In this document: positions 43,211-51,337 of the stretch, piece after piece | Numbering within the stretch: position 1 is the stretch's first letter | Layout: each line of letters begins with the position of its first letter | DNA from: Flavobacteriaceae bacterium | GTDB taxonomy: Bacteria; Bacteroidota; Bacteroidia; Flavobacteriales; Flavobacteriaceae | Length of the DNA: 64,000 bases | Reading direction: 5' to 3' | Assembly (NCBI GenBank): GCA_947491985.1 | Contig: CANLLR010000008.1 | Coordinates: 1-64,000 of the forward strand | Position numbers and translations under genes: made by a program | The notes under the pieces: model-generated | Told to the model about the DNA's origin: nothing | The model's input: the letters and a program-made list of their open reading frames with translations, nothing else | Databases searched by the model: none

Positions 43211-43278
43211 TCTTCTTTAGTTTTTTACTGCGATTTCATATTTTTTTTTGTAAATTTTAATTTAAAAAATACAACAGT

Positions 43279-44529
43279 ATGGCTTATTTATTTACGTCGG
43301 AGTCGGTGAGTGAAGGACATCCAGACAAAGTAGCAGATCAAATTTCTGATGCATTAATTGATAATTTTTTAGCATTTGATGCGGAATCAAAAGTCGCTTG
43401 CGAAACTTTAGTTACAACAGGCCAAGTAATTCTTGCAGGTGAAGTAAAATCGAACACCTATTTAGATGTTCAGCAAATTGCTAGAGATGTTATCAAAAAA
43501 ATTGGTTATACTAAGAGCGAATATATGTTCGAAGCCAATTCATGCGGAATTTTATCAGCCATTCACGAGCAATCGGCAGATATCAACCAAGGTGTTGATA
43601 GAGCGAGTAAAGAAGAGCAAGGTGCGGGTGATCAAGGAATGATGTTTGGTTATGCCACCAATGAAACGGAAAATTACATGCCATTGGCGTTGGATTTATC
43701 ACATGCTTTGTTGATTGAATTAGCCAATTTAAGAAGAGAAAATAACGAAATTACGTATTTACGTCCGGATGCTAAGTCTCAAGTTACTTTAGAGTATTCT
43801 GATGATAACAAACCGCAACGTATTGACGCGATTGTAATTTCTACACAGCATGATGATTTTGCTCCTGAAGCAGAAATGTTGGCTAAAATCAAAAGTGATT
43901 TAGTTGGTATTTTGATTCCGAGAATTAAAGCAAAATATCCGCAATATGCACATTTATTCAATGACCAAATTACCTATCACATTAACCCAACGGGTAAATT
44001 TGTTATCGGTGGACCACACGGAGATACTGGTTTAACAGGAAGAAAAATCATTGTAGACACCTATGGTGGAAAAGGAGCTCACGGAGGTGGTGCGTTTTCT
44101 GGAAAAGACCCAAGTAAAGTAGACAGAAGTGCTGCATATGCTACACGTCATATTGCTAAAAACTTAGTTGCTGCTGGTTTGTGTGACGAAGTTTTAGTAC
44201 AAGTTTCGTATGCAATTGGAGTGGCAAAACCAACTTCCATTAATGTAGTGACTTATGGCACCTCGAAAGTGAATTTGACCGATGGTGAAATCAGCAAAAA
44301 AGTAGAAGCTATTTTTGATATGCGTCCGTATTTTATTGAGCAACGTTTGAAATTGAGAAATCCAATTTACAGTGAAACGGCTGCTTATGGTCATATGGGA
44401 AGAACGCCACAAACCGTAACTAAAACATTTTCTGCTCCAGGTGGTAATCATAAAACAGTAACTGTTGAGTTGTTTACTTGGGAGAAATTGGATTTTGTGG
44501 ATCAAGTGAAAGCTGCTTTTGGAATATAA
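43279..44529 (+). CDS. metK: S-adenosylmethionine synthetase
   Basis: A 416-residue methionine adenosyltransferase making SAM from methionine and ATP. Motifs: [70 protein letters not shown] (in part the P-loop-like GGGAFSGKD) and the C-terminal [11 protein letters not shown]. It is full length and starts at ATG 43279. It is controlled by the SAM-II-type element upstream and closed by a strong terminator. Confidence 0.97.
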   Translation: MAYLFTSESVSEGHPDKVADQISDALIDNFLAFDAESKVACETLVTTGQVILAGEVKSNTYLDVQQIARDVIKKIGYTKSEYMFEANSCGILSAIHEQSADINQGVDRASKEEQGAGDQGMMFGYATNETENYMPLALDLSHALLIELANLRRENNEITYLRPDAKSQVTLEYSDDNKPQRIDAIVISTQHDDFAPEAEMLAKIKSDLVGILIPRIKAKYPQYAHLFNDQITYHINPTGKFVIGGPHGDTGLTGRKIIVDTYGGKGAHGGGAFSGKDPSKVDRSAAYATRHIAKNLVAAGLCDEVLVQVSYAIGVAKPTSINVVTYGTSKVNLTDGEISKKVEAIFDMRPYFIEQRLKLRNPIYSETAAYGHMGRTPQTVTKTFSAPGGNHKTVTVELFTWEKLDFVDQVKAAFGI

Positions 44530-44550
44530 AATTTCTAAAACCTAATTAAT

Positions 44551-44583
44551 AAAAAGCCTGTTCATTAATGAACAGGCTTTTGT
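44551..44583 (+). terminator. Intrinsic terminator of metK
   Basis: An AAGCCTGTTCATT/AATGAACAGGCTT stem followed by a T-run, 21 bases past the metK stop. Confidence 0.85.
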
Positions 44584-44589
44584 ATTTAT

Positions 44590-44765
44590 TCTTTTCTTTT
44601 GTCTTGAAACAAAAGAAACAAAAATTCAAGGCTATGCATCTTCGGCGGTCAAATTTATTCTTGTTTCCGAAATGAAAAGAACTCGCTACGCTCAAACAGC
44701 TTTTCATTTTTACGGACACTTCGAATATTTGACACTCGCCTGCAGATGCGAAAGCCAAAACCAAT
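44590..44765. repeat. Dispersed TTGTCTTGAAACAAAAG element
   Basis: TTTTGTCTTGAAACAAAAGA opens a block with several internal inverted pieces (GCCTTGAATTTTTG-like, CTTCGGCGG, CGCTACGCTC). I recognise the opening as a recurrent intergenic sequence of flavobacterial genomes. A 72-codon ORF on its minus strand has no protein-like features. Confidence 0.5.
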
Positions 44766-44904
44766 TTTGAAGTTTATATTTTATTTTCGACTTGCTTCGC
44801 GGCGGCGAAAATCCTTCTAAGATAATTCTGTAGTGAATAGATAATAAAATGGTATGAGGAGGATTCAGTGTTTTTTACTTTTTGTGTAAAGACAAAAGAA
44901 GAAA

Positions 44905-44979
44905 TAGCCCTGATGGAAGCGGCATCCTTTTTGGAGCAAAGCGGAAAAAAGATATAGCGTACAGCAGGTTCTTGGCTAC
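44905..44979 (+). repeat. Interspersed repeat copy 4
   Basis: TAGCCCTGATGGAAGCGGCA, TCCTTTTT, AGCGGAAAAAAGATATAGCG and TACAGCAGG follow the family frame with a short centre. The right end overlaps the stop codon of the TonB receptor at 44976. Confidence 0.7.
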
Positions 44980-47693
44980 AAATTATACTTCAAACTGAAA
45001 ATGATATACCTCGGCTGAACCGTATATTGCGACGTTCGCGTAGAAAACTGCGAAAAACTATCATCGTTTAAGGAAGTCGTATTGAGCAAATTGGTGGCTG
45101 AGACTTTGTATTCCCACTTCGAATCTTTTGTTTTTTGATAAATCAAACTTGCCGATAAGAAATCGTATTCATTATCTGATGTTTTGTCATCGTTGTAATA
45201 ATGATTGTATTCGTATTCTGCCACAAAAGAGAAACTTTTTAAGAAGTAATAATCCAATCGAGCAAAGGGTTTTTCGTTGATAAATTTGGAGTTCGGATAA
45301 TCGTTTATAGTGTATTCAAAACCGACTTCTAAGTTCGGCAGATTTTTGTAATTAGTAGATGCTTTAAATGTGTAGCTCTGCAAAAAGCTTTCGTTGGTGA
45401 TTAAAACTTCTTCGTTGGTAATAGGAAGCACTTGTATGTTGTTGAATTTTGACCACGTTAATCGTGTACTAAAATTAGCTTTGTAGTATTTTAAAAACGA
45501 ACGGCCGTATTGGGCAATTCCGAAAATCGTTTCATCGGCAAAGGGCGAATTAAAAGGCGTTGATGTTTGATTCACTAAATCGATATCTACTTTAGATTTG
45601 ATAGCATCTAGCGTTCGTGTGTAATTTACAGTAGCAAAAATGCTTTCAAAATTGAACATGTTATATTTTACGTAAGCTAATGAATGTGTTTGAGCAATGG
45701 CGTTTTCAAGTGTTCGATTACCATTGGATAAATTATTGTAATTATTAAAAACATTACCCTCAGCTAAATTTTTAATGTCGGTAAAATTATTTCTAAACGA
45801 AAAGTTATACGTTAAGGTTTCTGCTTTTTTGATTTGATATAGGACTAAAAAATCGGGCAACAATCGGTTGAAACTTTGTTTGTAACTGCTTCCCAATTGT
45901 TGGTTATTTAAGTTGTAATTGTGCAAACTCAATCCGGGTGTAATCGTGAATTTTCCGTATAATATTTTATAATGTAATCCAAGAAATATGTCGTTGAAAG
46001 TGTATTTTACGTCATTAGTATTGGATGCAAAATTCAAGTTATTGATGGTTCCGTTATCCAACGTTTGAAAGATGCTCGAATCAAAACTTTGGTACGAATA
46101 CGTATTTCCCAACGTTACGTTGATGTTACTTTTTGGATTGATTACGTAATAATAATCTAGTTTCGTGTCGATTTTATTGGTTTGTACAAAACGATTTTGA
46201 GTAATGTCGTTTCGATTTTGTAAGGTATTGTAGCCCGGAAAACTAAAAGGTCGCGATTCTAAATTAGCGTTGTAAAACGGATCTTCGTTTTGATACAAGT
46301 GTTGCATTTCGAGCGCCAAAATATTTTTTTCATTGATTGTATTGTAAAAACTCAAATTTTGGTTAACAGAAATTGGCTCTTGTTCTTTGTAGGTGTCAAT
46401 AGTTTCTGAAGTGGAAAAATTATTAAAAATGGTTTCTCTCAACAAATTATTATTTTCGTCTTGCTTTGAGTATTTGGTCAAAACATCATAATCCATTTGA
46501 AAATTAGCATTTGGTTTGTACAACGAACTCAATTTGAATAACCCTAAATTGCTATTTTGATGCGCAATGTCGTTTCTTTTTTCGGTGGATAAAACTTCAC
46601 CTGAATTTGGTCGCAAGAAATTATTGGTAGATATCGTTTCTAAATCGGTAATCGATTTTGAAAGAATAGCAAACCCAGTTAATGTCCATGATTTTGTTGG
46701 ATTGTACGAAAAGTTAGCGGCACCAAATTCGCTTTCAATTTCTTTGGCTCGATTATTACGTGTAAGTGAAATGCCCAGATCATTACTTGAGACATTGAAG
46801 CTTGAACCACCTTTTCCCATCATATTTCTAAATCCACCTGTGAATTTAAAATAGTCGTTGATGGTAAGAGGAAGTTCGCCAATGTTATTGAAATTGGCAA
46901 TGAGGTTGATGCTGTATTTTGGACTGTAGTAAAATAACTTCGGATTGATGATGTAACGTTCATCGGAATGACCGACACCAATTCCGGCCATGGCATCACC
47001 AAACCAAAAATTCTTTTTACCCGATTTTAGTTTGATGTTCATCGCCAAATTATCCTGATTATTTTCAACGCCTTTTAGGATTGAATTTTCGTTGTAATTG
47101 CGCAGTACTTGTATTTTATCAATCGCATCTGCCGGAATATTTTTAACGCCAAGTTTGGTATCACCATCAAAAAAATCTTTGCCTTCGACCATTAATTTGG
47201 TTACTTTTTTGCCTTCGACTTCTATTTCACCGTCGGCATTAACTTCGACTCCGGGTAGTTTTTTTAAGATGTCTTCAAGTTTTCTCTCAGTTCCTGTTTT
47301 GAACGAATCGGCGTTGTATACAATAGTATCTCCTTTTATGGAAACTGGCATTTCGCGCACAATTTCGACTTGTTCCAGCATTGTTCCTTCTTCTAAAGAA
47401 AGGACTTTGTTAATATTTTCTGTAGTCGTTTTTAGCGTAATTTCGAGGGGTTTGTATCCGATATAGCTTACTTTAATACTGTACGACGCGTTGGCTTTCA
47501 AAGCCAATTGAAATCTTCCCTTATCGTTGGTTATGCTAAAAGCATCGACCGCTTTAGTGGCTTGATTTACCGCCATAACATTGGCCATTTCGAGAGGAGC
47601 ACCGTTAGTTTCGGCAACGATTCCGTCAAATTTTATTGATTGAGAAAAAGATAGGGTAGAAAAAAATAAAAAAACATATAGAAATTTATTCAT
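44976..47693 (-). CDS. TonB-dependent-receptor-like outer-membrane protein linked to GLPGLI proteins
   Basis: A 905-residue outer-membrane protein with a signal peptide (about 1-17, ending LSFSQ) and a carboxypeptidase-regulatory-like domain (about 20-100; FDGIVAETNGAPLEMANVMA, KVSYIGYKPLEITL). A plug follows (about 115-225; LEDILKKLPGVEVNADGEIE, VEGKDFFDGDTKLGVKNIP), then a large beta-barrel ending in SLKYNL. It is the same architecture as the protein at 183-2963. It lies 18 bases after a GLPGLI gene and forms an operon with two of them. Ligand unknown. Confidence 0.88.
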   Translation of the reverse strand: MNKFLYVFLFFSTLSFSQSIKFDGIVAETNGAPLEMANVMAVNQATKAVDAFSITNDKGRFQLALKANASYSIKVSYIGYKPLEITLKTTTENINKVLSLEEGTMLEQVEIVREMPVSIKGDTIVYNADSFKTGTERKLEDILKKLPGVEVNADGEIEVEGKKVTKLMVEGKDFFDGDTKLGVKNIPADAIDKIQVLRNYNENSILKGVENNQDNLAMNIKLKSGKKNFWFGDAMAGIGVGHSDERYIINPKLFYYSPKYSINLIANFNNIGELPLTINDYFKFTGGFRNMMGKGGSSFNVSSNDLGISLTRNNRAKEIESEFGAANFSYNPTKSWTLTGFAILSKSITDLETISTNNFLRPNSGEVLSTEKRNDIAHQNSNLGLFKLSSLYKPNANFQMDYDVLTKYSKQDENNNLLRETIFNNFSTSETIDTYKEQEPISVNQNLSFYNTINEKNILALEMQHLYQNEDPFYNANLESRPFSFPGYNTLQNRNDITQNRFVQTNKIDTKLDYYYVINPKSNINVTLGNTYSYQSFDSSIFQTLDNGTINNLNFASNTNDVKYTFNDIFLGLHYKILYGKFTITPGLSLHNYNLNNQQLGSSYKQSFNRLLPDFLVLYQIKKAETLTYNFSFRNNFTDIKNLAEGNVFNNYNNLSNGNRTLENAIAQTHSLAYVKYNMFNFESIFATVNYTRTLDAIKSKVDIDLVNQTSTPFNSPFADETIFGIAQYGRSFLKYYKANFSTRLTWSKFNNIQVLPITNEEVLITNESFLQSYTFKASTNYKNLPNLEVGFEYTINDYPNSKFINEKPFARLDYYFLKSFSFVAEYEYNHYYNDDKTSDNEYDFLSASLIYQKTKDSKWEYKVSATNLLNTTSLNDDSFSQFSTRTSQYTVQPRYIIFSLKYNL

Positions 47694-47711
47694 GTGATGA
47701 CTTTGTAATTA

Positions 47712-48542
47712 TTAATCGCGAGTTTGAAATATGCCGTTTCCTCCTTCAAGACTCTCCATTTTGGCTTTGTGTATAGCATCAAATTCTACTTGTGAGACTT
47801 TTTTTCCTGTATTTGGAACTTTTATTGTAGTAGTTGCATTGTTGCTTACTATAACTTTTGAACATAGAATAATCATTTCATCATCTCTAACTTCTAAAAT
47901 CAAGCCTGGTAAACCCCAGTAACCGACTGGACCCAAACTAACTGGAATATCTGTAGTATACCAAGCCGTTATTTTTTTAGGCTTAGGTTCATCCATACTA
48001 AAAAGTGATGTTTTAGTTTCTTGTTTTTTTTGACAGGCTGCATACTCTTCTTTTTCGCTATCAGAAACTGGAATCACAACTTCGGCTTTAAAGCAAGTAT
48101 ATTCTCCTATTTTTTTTGACTCCTCAATTAATTTCCACTCAAAAGGTTGTAGTGTTTCAACAATTAAAAACTCCTTGCCTATGATATCATCTTCACTTAT
48201 TTTAGTTCCTTCCTGAATATTGATATACTTCTTTCCTTGACCTGAAAACCTTATACTTACTGAAACTCCTCCTTCTTTCGCACTTGGAACTTCTAACTTT
48301 TCCTGTTCTTCATACAACGCTTCTTTCTTATTAAAACTAAGCAGGAAGATTTTTTCAGAGGCTTTTTTCAGGGCATCTTCATAAGTATTTTTTAACATTT
48401 CATCATCATCGGATTTCACGCCTACTTCCTCAACGCCCTTTTTGAATATCCGTTTTGAAAAATAAGTCGCTTTGCCATGGAAATCTTGTGCATTACCAGC
48501 AATAAAAACCAATACTAAAGTTAAGACGAAGATTCTTTTCAT
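47712..48542 (-). CDS. GLPGLI-family protein (second)
   Basis: A 276-residue secreted protein with a signal peptide (about 1-18) and the eponymous motif in VGYWGLPGLILEVRD (about 215). Family features are the N-terminal FHGKATYFSKR, KKIGEYTCFKAEVVIPVSD and ITAWYTTDIPVSLGP. The function of GLPGLI proteins is unknown; they are usually encoded beside TonB-type receptors, as here. It is closely related to the upstream paralogue, two bases away. Confidence 0.9.
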   Translation of the reverse strand: MKRIFVLTLVLVFIAGNAQDFHGKATYFSKRIFKKGVEEVGVKSDDDEMLKNTYEDALKKASEKIFLLSFNKKEALYEEQEKLEVPSAKEGGVSVSIRFSGQGKKYINIQEGTKISEDDIIGKEFLIVETLQPFEWKLIEESKKIGEYTCFKAEVVIPVSDSEKEEYAACQKKQETKTSLFSMDEPKPKKITAWYTTDIPVSLGPVGYWGLPGLILEVRDDEMIILCSKVIVSNNATTTIKVPNTGKKVSQVEFDAIHKAKMESLEGGNGIFQTRD

Positions 48543-48544
48543 AC

Positions 48545-49435
48545 TTATCGTCCCATACGTATTTGCATACCGCCTCTCCCTTGACCTTGATTCATTTCGC
48601 TCATCTCTTCCATTTTTTTCACGACAATGTCGTCATATTCTTTTTGCGTCACGACTTTACCGTTGGATGGTTGTTTGATTTCTGCTTTTTCCTTCGCATT
48701 CATAACCACTTTTGAACATAGAATAGTAGTTTTTCCATCGTTAACTTCTAAAATTAATCCAGGCAACCCCCAATAGCCTTCTGGACCCTGACTTAAAGGA
48801 ATTTCTGGTGTATACCAAGCGGTAACTGTAATTTCTTTTGGCAAATCGATATCATCCATAAAGTTGGTTTTTTTGGTCGGCTCTTCTTTTTTATCTTCTT
48901 CTTTTTTATCTTCTTCTTTTTTAGGACGGTAATTTCTGAAATCGGTTTTACTTGCCGGAATTACTGCGGTTGCTTTGTAACAAGTATAACCACCAATAAC
49001 ACGCGTTTCACTTTCCATATTCCATTTGTAGGTGGTTAGGGAATCTTTTACTAAAAATTCTTTTCCCATAAACTCTTTATCAACCGTGTAGATTTTTTCT
49101 TTTGTGTTTTTATAGTAAGTGCCACCGCCTCCCATAAAAGAAGCCATCATTCGCATACCACCGCTTTGTCCTGGCTCTTCTAATTTCTCTTCTTCTTTAT
49201 AAATGGATGCTGATTTATCGAAATTTAGGATGAACGTTTTCTCAAACATTTTTTTCATTCGATCTTCAATCATTTTTTGCATGTCGGGTGTGATATCTTT
49301 GTTTCCAGACAAACGCGATTTAAAATCAGAAGTACTTGTTTTAGACTCGTATACTGCCATTCCTTGAAAATCTTTTTGGGCGTTAGCAGTAATAAAAACA
49401 ATAAAAAGGGAAAAAGTAAAAACAATATTTTTCAT
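48545..49435 (-). CDS. GLPGLI-family protein (first)
   Basis: A 296-residue paralogue with signal peptide MKNIVFTFSLFIVFITANAQ, the motif EGYWGLPGLILEVND (about 225) and the same flanking blocks (RVIGGYTCYKATAVIPASK, VTAWYTPEIPLSQGP). It carries a Lys/Glu-rich insertion (KKEEDKKEEDKKEEPTKK, about 175-192) and a Gly/Met/Arg-rich C-terminus that the second copy lacks. It heads the GLPGLI-GLPGLI-receptor operon. Confidence 0.9.
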   Translation of the reverse strand: MKNIVFTFSLFIVFITANAQKDFQGMAVYESKTSTSDFKSRLSGNKDITPDMQKMIEDRMKKMFEKTFILNFDKSASIYKEEEKLEEPGQSGGMRMMASFMGGGGTYYKNTKEKIYTVDKEFMGKEFLVKDSLTTYKWNMESETRVIGGYTCYKATAVIPASKTDFRNYRPKKEEDKKEEDKKEEPTKKTNFMDDIDLPKEITVTAWYTPEIPLSQGPEGYWGLPGLILEVNDGKTTILCSKVVMNAKEKAEIKQPSNGKVVTQKEYDDIVVKKMEEMSEMNQGQGRGGMQIRMGR

Positions 49436-49568
49436 ATTAATTTAATATTTTTTTGAATAATAGAACAAATATGACGATTCCATCGGCAATATGTTACCAA
49501 AGATTTGTTAAATATTTTTTTTTATAGCAGATGAAAGTTCAAATGGATTGGTGTACTTTAGCCAAACC

Positions 49569-50399
49569 ATGAAGTCGACTATTTACGACATATTAAATAA
49601 CCTTACATTAACACTAAAAAAAATAGTGTACTTTGTTATGTTGTTTAGTCATTCCTTTTGTCAATCACAATCTATTATTACAACAAAATTAGACAGCATA
49701 AACTTTGAAGCTGATGATTTAGTTGGAACCGATGGTTTTGGAAATTATTTTTTTTTAAAAAACAATGTGCTTGTAAAAAGAAATGAAAACGGGATACAAC
49801 AATATCAAAACATTTCGCTTGGTAAAATTAAAAAAGTAGATTTAATTAATCCGCTTAAAGTGTTAGTATTTTATGAAGAATTCAATGCAATTGTTTTGTT
49901 AGACAATCAAATGAACGAAATACAGAAAATTGAATTTTCTAAAAATGAAACGCCAATTATTGTCTCTGCAACAGGAATGTCGGGGCAAAATCAACTTTGG
50001 ATTTACAATTCAATTGATCAACAAATTGGATTGTACGACATGGCTACAAATACCTACAAGAGCTTAGGTGTTCCCATAAAAGAAAACCTGTTATTTTATC
50101 AAACTGATTTTAATTATTTTCATTGGATAGATACCAACAACCAATGGTTTTCTTGCTCAATATTTGGAAGAACTACAACTAATGGTTTACTTAAAAATCA
50201 GACTGGATTACAACTTTTAGACAACAACGCTATTGTTTATTTTAAAGCGAATGCGCTATACTGGTTGGACCGCAACACACATAAAGAATACAAAATTGAA
50301 ATTGTTGAGAATTCCTTTAAAAATTTTTATTACAAAAACCAAATTTTATCTATTTTTACCACCCAAGGAATTACAAATTATAAAATCATACTACCATAA
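49569..50399 (+). CDS. Hypothetical secreted protein, possibly beta-propeller-like
   Basis: An about 276-residue protein with a hydrophobic N-terminal segment (about 18-33, KKIVYFVMLFSHSFCQSQ). The rest is short beta-strand-like repeats (DGFGNYFFLKNNVLVKRNEN, NPLKVLVFYEEFNAIVLLDN, QNQLWIYNSIDQQIGLYD), suggestive of an incomplete beta-propeller. I use ATG 49569; a TTG at 49548 and a later ATG at 49632 are alternatives. Its stop overlaps the deoxynucleoside kinase ATG by one base, so the two are translationally coupled. I do not recognise a named family. Confidence 0.75.
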   Translation: MKSTIYDILNNLTLTLKKIVYFVMLFSHSFCQSQSIITTKLDSINFEADDLVGTDGFGNYFFLKNNVLVKRNENGIQQYQNISLGKIKKVDLINPLKVLVFYEEFNAIVLLDNQMNEIQKIEFSKNETPIIVSATGMSGQNQLWIYNSIDQQIGLYDMATNTYKSLGVPIKENLLFYQTDFNYFHWIDTNNQWFSCSIFGRTTTNGLLKNQTGLQLLDNNAIVYFKANALYWLDRNTHKEYKIEIVENSFKNFYYKNQILSIFTTQGITNYKIILP

Positions 50400-51013
50400 T
50401 GCATATAGCAGTAGCAGGAAACATTGGCGCAGGAAAAACTACTTTAACACGATTTTTAGCAAAGCATTTTAAATGGGAACCCCATTTTGAAGACGTAGTT
50501 GACAATCCGTATTTGGATGATTTTTACCATCAGATGGAGCGCTGGTCGTTTAACTTGCAGATTTACTTCTTAAATAGTCGTTTTCGTCAGGTGCTACAAA
50601 TTCGTGAAAGTGGAAAAAAAATCATTCAGGACCGAACGATTTATGAAGATGCTCATATTTTTGCTCCCAACTTGCATGCGATGGGTTTAATGACTAACAG
50701 GGACTTTCAAAATTACTCCTCTTTATTTGAATTGATGGAAAGTTTAGTTGCTCCGCCTGATTTGTTGATTTATTTACGAAGTTCGATTCCGAATTTAGTT
50801 TCACAAATTCACCAACGAGGACGTGATTATGAAAACTCTATTTCTATTGATTATTTAAGTCGATTAAATGAACGTTATGAAGCATGGATTCATACCTATG
50901 ATAAAGGTAAACTTTTAATTATTGATGTTGATAATATGGATTTCGTTAATAACCCAGAAGATTTAGGAACTATCATTAATCGAATTGATGCTGAAATAAA
51001 TGGTCTTTTTTAA
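50399..51013 (+). CDS. Deoxynucleoside kinase
   Basis: A 204-residue deoxyribonucleoside kinase of the dNK/dCK/dGK family, phosphorylating deoxynucleosides for salvage. P-loop GNIGAGKTTLTRFLAKHF (about 7-24), the catalytic Glu region of EDVVDNPYLDDFY, the ERS-like substrate motif QDRTIYEDAHIFA (about 79-91) and LID arginines in QRGRDYENSIS. The specific base cannot be assigned by eye. It is coupled to the preceding hypothetical gene. Confidence 0.9.
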   Translation: MHIAVAGNIGAGKTTLTRFLAKHFKWEPHFEDVVDNPYLDDFYHQMERWSFNLQIYFLNSRFRQVLQIRESGKKIIQDRTIYEDAHIFAPNLHAMGLMTNRDFQNYSSLFELMESLVAPPDLLIYLRSSIPNLVSQIHQRGRDYENSISIDYLSRLNERYEAWIHTYDKGKLLIIDVDNMDFVNNPEDLGTIINRIDAEINGLF

Positions 51014-51337
51014 CGATGATTTCATTAGTGATAGTCAAACAAATTATTTAGAATACATTATAAAACATTACTTAACCGTTAATTTTTAGCTTTCTTTAGG
51101 TAAATTAAAAAATTAACATTAATTTGGTCACGAATTAATAAAAACTATGGCAATACTTTACTCTTCAGATAAAAACATCTTCCTTTTTTAATTTTAAAAA
51201 ATGCTGTACCTCCTACAGTAGGAAGTATACTTTTTCACATATAGTAAAATTTCGCCTAGTATTATAATTGTATCGAATAGGAATTTATTCTATCGAAAGC
51301 ACATGGAAATTTAAACACATTAACTAACGTAATACCT
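51014..51337. other. Leader region of the large adhesin gene
   Basis: A 324-base AT-rich gap. The only structure I see is a near-perfect 21-base palindrome at 51207-51227, reported separately. No gene or terminator is evident. Confidence 0.6.
51207..51227. promoter_or_regulatory. Operator-like palindrome upstream of the adhesin
   Basis: TACCTCCTAC-A-GTAGGAAGTA has 10-base arms with one mismatch around a central A, and the core CCTACAGTAGG is a perfect palindrome. It lies 111 bases upstream of the adhesin ATG, a plausible site for a dimeric regulator. Confidence 0.4.

Larger units (their letters stand above)
44530..44975. other. Repeat-filled gap between metK and TonB receptor
   Basis: A 446-base convergent gap with the metK terminator, the dispersed element at 44590-44765 and interspersed repeat copy 4. 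I see no gene. Confidence 0.7.

Noticed and set aside
44546..44764. A 72-codon minus-strand ORF next to metK
   Set aside because: It lies across the metK terminator and a dispersed repeat and has no protein-like pattern.
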